Assembly (NCBI GenBank): GCA_029863355.1
Contig: JAOTVO010000092.1
Location: 1 to 9,125, forward strand
Source: Candidatus Krumholzibacteriia bacterium
GTDB taxonomy: Bacteria; Krumholzibacteriota; Krumholzibacteria; WVZY01; JAKEHA01
Direction: 5' to 3'
Length of the DNA stretch: 9,125 nt
Shown here: in pieces, positions 1-9,125 of the stretch
How the letters are laid out: the number at the start of each line of letters is the position of its first letter
How positions within the stretch are numbered: the stretch's first letter is position 1
Notes under the pieces: model-generated
Database searches by the model: none
The model's input: only the letters and a program-made list of their open reading frames with translations
Told to the model about the DNA's origin: nothing
Program-made: the position numbers and the translations under genes

Positions 1-1
1 G

Positions 2-760
2 GACGCCGAGCCGGCCACGAAGGCCGAGCCGGCCACGAAGGCCAAGCCGGCCACGAAGGCCAAGCCGGCCACGAAGGCCAAGCCGGCCACGAAGGCCAAG
101 CCGGCCACGAAGGCCAAGCCGGCCACGAAGGCCAAGCCGGCCACGAAGGCCAAGCCGGCTGCGAAGACCAAGCCGGCGGCGAAGGCCAAGCCGGCTGCCG
201 AAGCCGAGCCGGCCGAGGCCGACTCAGGCCTGCCCAAGCGCTGGTTCGTCGTCCACACGTACTCCGGGCACGAGAACAAGGTTCGCGAGAACATCAAGAA
301 GATGATCAACGTCTCCTCCATCAAGGATCACTTCGGGCAGATCGTGGTGCCCACCGAGGACGTCGCCGAGATGAAGAAGGGGAAGAAGACGGTCACCACC
401 CGTAAGTTCTTCCCCAGCTACATTCTCATCGAGATGCACATGACCGACGAGTCGTGGCACCTCATTAACGATATGCCCGGAGTCACCGCCTTCGTGGGCG
501 GATCCTCCGGGCCGCAGCCGCTCTCCGGAGTGGAGGTCGAGCGTATCCTCGGCCGGATGGACAAAGAGAAGCAGACGATCATTCCGGAGATTCCGTTCAC
601 CCTGGGCGAGCACATCCGGATCAAGGACGGCCCGTTCAGCGACTTCACCGGTATTATCGACGAGATCAACGCCGAGCGCGGCAAGCTGAGGGTACTGGTG
701 AGCATCTTCGGCCGGCAGACCCCCGTCGAGCTGGATTTCTTACAGGTCGAGACCATCTAG
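2..760 (+). CDS. nusG: Transcription termination/antitermination factor NusG, with N-terminal Lys/Ala/Pro repeat tail (5' partial)
   Basis: NusG (bacterial Spt5) binds the RNA polymerase clamp through its NGN domain and contacts Rho or ribosomal protein S10 through its KOW domain. The frame is open from base 2 to the TAG at 758-760, giving 252 residues in the window. The NGN domain starts at W81 (base 242, WFVVHTYSGHEN) and includes VPTEDV, RKFFPSYILI and SWHLINDMPGVTAFVGG. A linker leads to the KOW domain near the C-terminus, with DGPFSDFTG and SIFGRQTPVELDFLQVE, very close to the E. coli sequence. Typical NusG is about 180 residues with only a few before the NGN domain. Here at least 80 precede it, mostly six-residue repeats, and the true start lies upstream of the window. 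The first in-frame ATG in the window (302) falls inside the NGN domain and cannot be the start. rplK follows after 74 bases. The NusG identity is near certain; the role of the tail is unknown. Confidence 0.96.
   Translation, partial: DAEPATKAEPATKAKPATKAKPATKAKPATKAKPATKAKPATKAKPATKAKPAAKTKPAAKAKPAAEAEPAEADSGLPKRWFVVHTYSGHENKVRENIKKMINVSSIKDHFGQIVVPTEDVAEMKKGKKTVTTRKFFPSYILIEMHMTDESWHLINDMPGVTAFVGGSSGPQPLSGVEVERILGRMDKEKQTIIPEIPFTLGEHIRIKDGPFSDFTGIIDEINAERGKLRVLVSIFGRQTPVELDFLQVETI
5..220 (+). repeat. 18-bp tandem repeat array encoding (A-K/E-P-A-T/A-K) units in the NusG tail
   Basis: Twelve consecutive 18-base units can be read in the nusG frame. Units 1-2 (5-40) encode AEPATK. Units 3-8 (41-148) are six identical copies of gccaagccggccacgaag encoding AKPATK. 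Unit 9 encodes AKPAAK, unit 10 TKPAAK, unit 11 AKPAAE and unit 12 AEPAEA. The period is exactly six codons, so copy-number change would keep the reading frame. Identical codons in units 3-8 point to recent DNA-level duplication, while the units nearest the NGN domain have diverged (gct and gcg for Ala). The array may continue upstream of the window. The composition resembles the basic tails of histone H1-like bacterial proteins. A run of this length can be collapsed in short-read assemblies, so the copy number is uncertain. Confidence 0.95.
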
Positions 761-769
761 TGCCAGCGT

Positions 770-812
770 GGCGGTGATCCGCCGCCGGCATGCGCCGGGG
801 CGGCGTGGCCGC
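770..812 (+). promoter_or_regulatory. Overlapping hairpins in the nusG-rplK spacer, candidate leader of the rplK-rplA unit
   Basis: The 74-base spacer (761-834) holds three stems that cannot all form together. GGCGG 770-774 pairs with CCGCC 779-783 around the loop TGAT. CCGCC 779-783 plus CCGGC 785-789 pairs with GCCGG 794-798 plus GGCGG 799-803, giving 10 bp with one bulged G and the loop ATGC. GCGGC 800-804 pairs with GCCGC 808-812 around GTG. The central stem therefore excludes the two flanking ones. In E. coli, L1 represses translation of rplK-rplA by binding the rplK leader, and this is where such a site would lie. No T-tract follows, so it is not an ordinary terminator, and I see no convincing promoter. 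The stems are visible; the regulatory role is inference, and GC-rich DNA yields such stems by chance. Confidence 0.4.
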
Positions 813-834
813 GTGTCGCTCGTAGGAGAGGAAA

Positions 835-1272
835 ATGGCAGCGCCAGCGAGGAAAAAGAAGATACTGACGCAGATCAAGCTGCAGTGCGTAGGCGGCCAG
901 GCCACCCCCGCGCCTCCCGTGGGCCCCGCACTGGGCCAGCACGGGGTCAACATCATGGAGTTCTGCAAGTCGTTCAACACGAGGACGCAGGACCAGGCCG
1001 GCGTGATCATTCCGGTGGTGCTCACCGTCTACGCCGACCGCTCGTTCGACTTCATCACCAAGACCCCTCCCGCGGCGGTCTTGCTGAAGCAGGCCGCCGG
1101 GCTGGCCAAGGGATCGGGCGAGCCGAACCGCACCAAGGTCGGAACAGTCTCGATGGAACAGGTGCGCAAGATCGCGGAGAAGAAGATGCCCGACCTCAAC
1201 GCCATCGACATGGACGCCGCCGTACTCATGGTGATGGGCACGGCGCGAAGCATGGGCATCGTCGTGGAGTAA
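835..1272 (+). CDS. rplK: 50S ribosomal protein L11
   Basis: L11 binds the 23S rRNA GTPase-associated region at the base of the L7/L12 stalk, helps factor-dependent GTP hydrolysis, and is needed for RelA activation on stalled ribosomes. The 145-residue product matches the usual length of about 142. The N-terminal domain has [20 protein letters not shown] followed by [13 protein letters not shown]. Prolines P27 and P28 correspond to E. coli P22 and P23, the thiostrepton-site prolines. The linker has [20 protein letters not shown], and the C-terminal rRNA-binding domain ends in [11 protein letters not shown]. The start at ATG 835 has an AGGAG Shine-Dalgarno at 824-828, six bases upstream. Its stop codon overlaps the Shine-Dalgarno of rplA, so the two are probably translationally linked. 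Nothing unusual apart from Cys18, where E. coli has Val. Confidence 0.98.
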   Translation: MAAPARKKKILTQIKLQCVGGQATPAPPVGPALGQHGVNIMEFCKSFNTRTQDQAGVIIPVVLTVYADRSFDFITKTPPAAVLLKQAAGLAKGSGEPNRTKVGTVSMEQVRKIAEKKMPDLNAIDMDAAVLMVMGTARSMGIVVE

Positions 1273-1282
1273 GGAGTCACAC

Positions 1283-1984
1283 ATGAAAAAAGGCAAGAGA
1301 TACTCCGGCGCAGCCGAACGCATCGACCGCGAGACTGCGTACGGTATCGAAGAGGCCGTCGACCTGGTCATGCAGACCGCCACGGCCAAGTTCGACGAGA
1401 CCATAGAGCTGTCCGCCGCGCTCGGAGTGGATCCACGCCACGCTGATCAGCAAGTGCGCGGCACGGTGGTGCTCCCGCACGGCACCGGGCGCAACGTGCG
1501 CGTGCTGGTGCTCGCGCGCGGCGAGAAGGAAAAGGAAGCCGCGGAAGCCGGCGCGGACTACGTCGGCGCCAACGAGTACATTCCCAAGATCCAGGAGGGG
1601 TGGACGGACGTCGACGCGATCATCGCCACGCCGGACCTGATGGGCGAAGTGGGCAAGCTGGGCCGCATCCTGGGACCGCGCGGGCTGATGCCGAATCCCA
1701 AGAGCGGCACGGTGACGTTCGACGTGGGCAAGGCGGTCCACGACGTCAAGGCGGGCAAGGTCGAATACCGCGTCGACAAGGGCGCCAATCTGCACATCCC
1801 CGTGGGCAAGAAATCGTTCACGAAGGACCAGCTCGTCGAGAACACGCGCGTCCTGCTCGGCGAGATCATGCGCGCCAAGCCGGCGGCGGCCAAGGGCAGG
1901 TACCTCAAGAGCGTGAGCCTGTCCTCGACGATGGGACCGTCGGTCAAGCTCGATGGCCCGGCAATCATGAGCGAGGCCCGCTGA
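1283..1984 (+). CDS. rplA: 50S ribosomal protein L1
   Basis: L1 forms the mobile L1 stalk of the large subunit, which guides deacylated tRNA out of the E site. In many bacteria it also represses its own operon by binding the rplK leader. The product is 233 residues, against 234 in E. coli. Domain I is split around domain II as usual. The conserved [16 protein letters not shown] lies at about 129-144, and the rRNA-contacting Thr-Met-Gly motif is T216-M217-G218 in [11 protein letters not shown] 1283 is only 10 bases after the rplK stop. The AAGGAG at 1271-1276 overlaps that stop codon and sits six bases before the ATG, an arrangement that favours coupled, equimolar L11 and L1 synthesis. No frame problems are seen. 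Confidence 0.98.
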   Translation: MKKGKRYSGAAERIDRETAYGIEEAVDLVMQTATAKFDETIELSAALGVDPRHADQQVRGTVVLPHGTGRNVRVLVLARGEKEKEAAEAGADYVGANEYIPKIQEGWTDVDAIIATPDLMGEVGKLGRILGPRGLMPNPKSGTVTFDVGKAVHDVKAGKVEYRVDKGANLHIPVGKKSFTKDQLVENTRVLLGEIMRAKPAAAKGRYLKSVSLSSTMGPSVKLDGPAIMSEAR

Positions 1985-2006
1985 GCCCCGCAGGAGGTTT
2001 GAAGAG

Positions 2007-2522
2007 ATGGCTCGGCCAGAAAAAGTCGCACAGGTTGACGCCGTCACGGCGATCTTCTCCGAGGCGGGATCGGTCGTGCTCAACGACTTCACCGGCCTCG
2101 ACGTCGCCAAGGTGTCGGAGCTGCGCCGGCGCTGCCGCGAAGCCGGTGTGAGCTTCCGCGTGGTCAAGAACACGCTGGCCAAGCGCGGAATCGCGGACAC
2201 GCCGGCCTCGGAGCTGGCCTCGTTCTTCGAGGGCCCGACGGCCGTTGCGTATACCCAGGCTGCGGAGAACGCGCCGGCCAAGGTCCTGGCGCAGTTCGCC
2301 GCCGAGCACGAGCGCCCGAAGTTCAAGGCGGGTTTCTTCGACGGACGCGTGATCACGGGGGCGCAGGTCGCCACGCTGTCGAAGCTGCCCTCTCGCGATC
2401 AGCTGCTGGCCCAGGTGCTGGGCGGCTTGCGCGCGCCCGGCAACGGGCTCGTCGCCTGCCTGCAGGGCCCGCTGCGCAACCTGATGAGCGTGCTCGATCA
2501 GATCAAGAATCTCAAGGCGTAG
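2007..2522 (+). CDS. rplJ: 50S ribosomal protein L10
   Basis: L10 anchors the L7/L12 dimers to the ribosome: its N-terminal domain binds 23S rRNA next to L11, and its C-terminal helix carries the L12 dimers. The product is 171 residues, close to the usual 165-175. The family core is present: [19 protein letters not shown] at about 23-41, [12 protein letters not shown] at 50-61, and the C-terminal segment [15 protein letters not shown] followed by a helix ending DQIKNLKA. The short C-terminus suggests a mesophile-like number of L12 dimers, which is a length-based guess. ATG 2007 has the strong Shine-Dalgarno CAGGAGGT at 1991-1998, eight bases upstream. The gap from rplA is only 22 bases, too short for the usual L10 leader RNA. 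Confidence 0.97.
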   Translation: MARPEKVAQVDAVTAIFSEAGSVVLNDFTGLDVAKVSELRRRCREAGVSFRVVKNTLAKRGIADTPASELASFFEGPTAVAYTQAAENAPAKVLAQFAAEHERPKFKAGFFDGRVITGAQVATLSKLPSRDQLLAQVLGGLRAPGNGLVACLQGPLRNLMSVLDQIKNLKA

Positions 2523-2542
2523 AGAGAAAAACTGGTGAGGAT

Positions 2543-2563
2543 CGCCGGCGCGCGACGCCGGCG
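2543..2563 (+). promoter_or_regulatory. Strong GC hairpin in the rplJ-rplL spacer
   Basis: CGCCGGCG at 2543-2550 and CGCCGGCG at 2556-2563 form a perfect 8-bp stem around the loop CGCGA. Two further pairs are possible (T2542-A2565 and A2541-T2566) if G2564 is bulged. The 79-base spacer otherwise contains an A-rich stretch just after the rplJ stop and the rplL Shine-Dalgarno AAAGGAG at 2587-2593. No T-tract follows the stem, so it is not a typical intrinsic terminator. It could protect the downstream mRNA end or be a processing site, which would suit the excess of L12 over L10. The stem is visible; the function is inference. Confidence 0.45.
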
Positions 2564-2601
2564 GATACGATAGGCACAAAGTCGGCAAAGGAGTCGCAAC
2601 C

Positions 2602-3003
2602 ATGAGTGAAGCCGCAGTCAAACTCGACAGCAAGAATGCGCAGACCGCGATGGACGCCATCGAGAAGCTCACGCTGATGGAGATGGCGGAGCTGGTCAAG
2701 GCGCTTGAGGACAAGTTCGGCGTGACCGCCGCGGCCCCGATGGCGGTCGCCGCCATGCCGGGCGCTGCCGCGGCCGCACCCGTCGAGGAGAAGGACGAGT
2801 TCGACGTCATCCTCAGCGTGGTGGGCTCGGAGAAGATCAAGGTCATCAAGGTCGTCCGCGCGATCACGAGCCTCGGCCTGAAGGAGGCGAAGGACCTCGT
2901 CGAGGGCGCCCCCAAGCCCGTCAAGGAAGCCGTCTCGAAGAAAGAGGCCGAGGACTTCAAGAAGCAGCTCGAAGAGGCCGGCGCCACCGTCGAGCTGAAG
3001 TAG
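2602..3003 (+). CDS. rplL: 50S ribosomal protein L7/L12
   Basis: L7/L12 is the multicopy stalk protein that recruits and stimulates the translational GTPases (EF-Tu, EF-G, IF2, RF3). The three parts are clear: a helical N-terminal dimerisation and L10-binding domain (about 17-41), an Ala/Pro/Gly hinge (about 42-63, including [19 protein letters not shown]), and the C-terminal factor-binding domain with [20 protein letters not shown] and [20 protein letters not shown], ending in GATVELK. The length is 133 residues, against 121-128 in most bacteria. The extra residues are a polar stretch at the N-terminus ([16 protein letters not shown]). ATG 2602 is supported by AAAGGAG at 2587-2593; the next in-frame ATG (2650) has no Shine-Dalgarno, so the longer form is preferred. 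The spacer and strong own ribosome site suggest independent, high translation. Confidence 0.97.
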   Translation: MSEAAVKLDSKNAQTAMDAIEKLTLMEMAELVKALEDKFGVTAAAPMAVAAMPGAAAAAPVEEKDEFDVILSVVGSEKIKVIKVVRAITSLGLKEAKDLVEGAPKPVKEAVSKKEAEDFKKQLEEAGATVELK

Positions 3004-3005
3004 CG

Positions 3006-3023
3006 GCCCGCCGAATCGCGGGC
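3006..3023 (+). promoter_or_regulatory. Hairpin directly after the rplL stop
   Basis: GCCCGC at 3006-3011 pairs with GCGGGC at 3018-3023 around a six-base loop, three bases after the rplL TAG. No T-run follows. It may protect the 3' end of the abundant rplL message or act as a weak terminator; both ideas are inference. Confidence 0.35.
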
Positions 3024-3067
3024 ACCGAGGTGTCTCGCGAAGGATGGTTGCTGCTTCGACTGCCTTG

Positions 3068-3094
3068 GGGGCACCGCGCCGAGCGCGGTGCCCC
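3068..3094 (+). promoter_or_regulatory. 12-bp perfect hairpin in the rplL-rpoB spacer, candidate attenuator or RNase III site
   Basis: GGGGCACCGCGC at 3068-3079 is followed by CGA and then its exact complement GCGCGGTGCCCC at 3083-3094, a 12-bp uninterrupted stem. This is the strongest simple hairpin in the window and lies in the 179-base gap between rplL and rpoB. In E. coli this gap contains a partial terminator (attenuator) and an RNase III processing stem, which lower rpoBC output relative to the ribosomal genes. The downstream bases are GTACCCCC, not T-rich, so an intrinsic terminator is unlikely. A processing stem or pause site fits better. Position and structure are seen; function is by analogy. 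Confidence 0.5.
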
Positions 3095-3103
3095 GTACCC
3101 CCT

Positions 3104-3149
3104 GCGCGGACGGCTTCCGGAGACGTCTCCGGTCCGCGCGGTAACGCGC
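3104..3149 (+). promoter_or_regulatory. Long bulged hairpin with an alternative GUAA-loop stem upstream of rpoB
   Basis: GCGCGGA at 3104-3110 pairs with TCCGCGC at 3133-3139. Inside it CCGGAG 3117-3122 pairs with CTCCGG 3127-3132 around ACGT, leaving a six-base bulge on the 5' side. The 3' arm also overlaps a second stem, GCGCG 3136-3140 with CGCGC 3145-3149 closed by the tetraloop GTAA, a GNRA-type loop in RNA. The two stems share bases 3136-3139 and so compete. The rpoB Shine-Dalgarno GAGGT lies downstream at 3172-3176. Such switching could tune rpoB expression, but this is inference from pairing alone. Confidence 0.4.
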
Positions 3150-3182
3150 CGAACGATGGTGCCAACCAATCGAGGTTGCTAG

Positions 3183-7013
<3,831 letters not shown>

Positions 7014-7020
7014 CCGAACC

Positions 7021-7041
7021 AGCGGCCGCACCCGTGCCGCT
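7021..7041 (+). promoter_or_regulatory. Small hairpin just before the rpoC ribosome binding site
   Basis: AGCGGC at 7021-7026 pairs with GCCGCT at 7036-7041 around a nine-base loop. It ends two bases before the rpoC Shine-Dalgarno (7043-7050). It may help expose the ribosome site or simply be chance in GC-rich DNA. Weak support. Confidence 0.25.
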
Positions 7042-7042
7042 C

Positions 7043-7057
7043 AAGGAGGTTCGCTCG

Positions 7058-7060
<3 letters not shown>
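7043..7060 (+). promoter_or_regulatory. rpoC ribosome binding site and GTG start
   Basis: AAGGAGGT at 7043-7050 is a near-complete anti-16S match, followed after seven bases by GTG at 7058-7060. This fixes the rpoC start at a GTG. Another in-frame GTG at 7034 lies before the Shine-Dalgarno and has none of its own. The first in-frame ATG (7118) would remove conserved N-terminal residues. Confidence 0.9.

Positions 7061-9125
<2,065 letters not shown>

Noticed and set aside
5..220. CRISPR array or intergenic repeat element
   Set aside because: The units are directly adjacent without spacers, are 18 bases long, and stay in the nusG reading frame as protein repeats.
302..760. nusG starting at the ATG at 302
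   Set aside because: This start cuts off the first strand and helix of the NGN domain (WFVVHTYSGHENKVRENIKK); the conserved frame continues upstream.
822..831. GTAGGAGAGG before rplK as a mimic of the 23S rRNA segment near the L1 site
   Set aside because: The likeness to GTAGGATAGG is short and is explained by the Shine-Dalgarno; it lacks the paired context of an L1 site.
1277..2374. 365-codon minus-strand open frame over rplA and rplJ
   Set aside because: Same composition artefact; both sense genes are clearly real and intact.
2566..2571. TACGAT as a -10 promoter element for rplL
   Set aside because: Only four of six bases match and the expected -35 position is the GC hairpin with no matching hexamer.
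3068..3094. Intrinsic transcription terminator after rplL
   Set aside because: The stem is strong but is followed by GTACCCCC, not a T-tract, and essential rpoBC lie downstream in the same direction.

Overview
This window is the 3' part of a bacterial nusG followed by the complete L11/L10 ribosomal-protein and RNA polymerase cluster, all on the + strand: nusG (5' end cut off), rplK (L11), rplA (L1), rplJ (L10), rplL (L7/L12), rpoB (beta) and the first 689 codons of rpoC (beta'). This order is the ancestral bacterial arrangement. No tRNA or rRNA gene, mobile element or CRISPR array is visible, and no intergenic gap exceeds 179 bases.

The DNA is GC-rich, with strong G/C preference at third codon positions, which is why long meaningless open frames appear on the other strand. 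All seven proteins are full-length or edge-truncated, collinear with their families, and carry the expected catalytic or binding residues. RpoB is 1276 residues and has the segments [20 protein letters not shown] and DVHFTHYGR. From memory this length and wording resemble the Fibrobacterota-Chlorobiota-Bacteroidota supergroup and high-GC relatives such as Gemmatimonadota or Eisenbacteria-like lineages, more than Proteobacteria. That placement is inference and should be tested with a tree. rpoB and rpoC are separate genes, and rpoC continues intact past the approximate region where cyanobacteria split it.

Layout: 2-760 nusG, whose conserved NGN and KOW domains are preceded by a low-complexity Ala/Lys/Pro/Thr tail built of 18-base (6-residue) tandem repeats; 761-834 spacer with overlapping hairpins; 835-1272 rplK; 1283-1984 rplA, 10 bases downstream; 2007-2522 rplJ, 22 bases downstream; 2523-2601 spacer with an 8-bp hairpin; 2602-3003 rplL; 3004-3182 spacer with several GC-rich hairpins; 3183-7013 rpoB; 7014-7057 short spacer; 7058 to the window end rpoC, starting at GTG.

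The genes together encode the ribosomal stalk and L1 stalk, the core of RNA polymerase, and the elongation factor that links polymerase to Rho or the ribosome. Spacers are short between products needed in equal amounts and longer, with hairpins, where the required output changes (before rplK, before rplL, before rpoB). None of the hairpins has a T-tract, so none looks like a standard intrinsic terminator.

This is mostly an ordinary, highly conserved region. The one clearly unusual element is the histone-H1-like repeat tail on NusG. The spacer structures are the second point of interest. I do not see evidence for a wholly new system.
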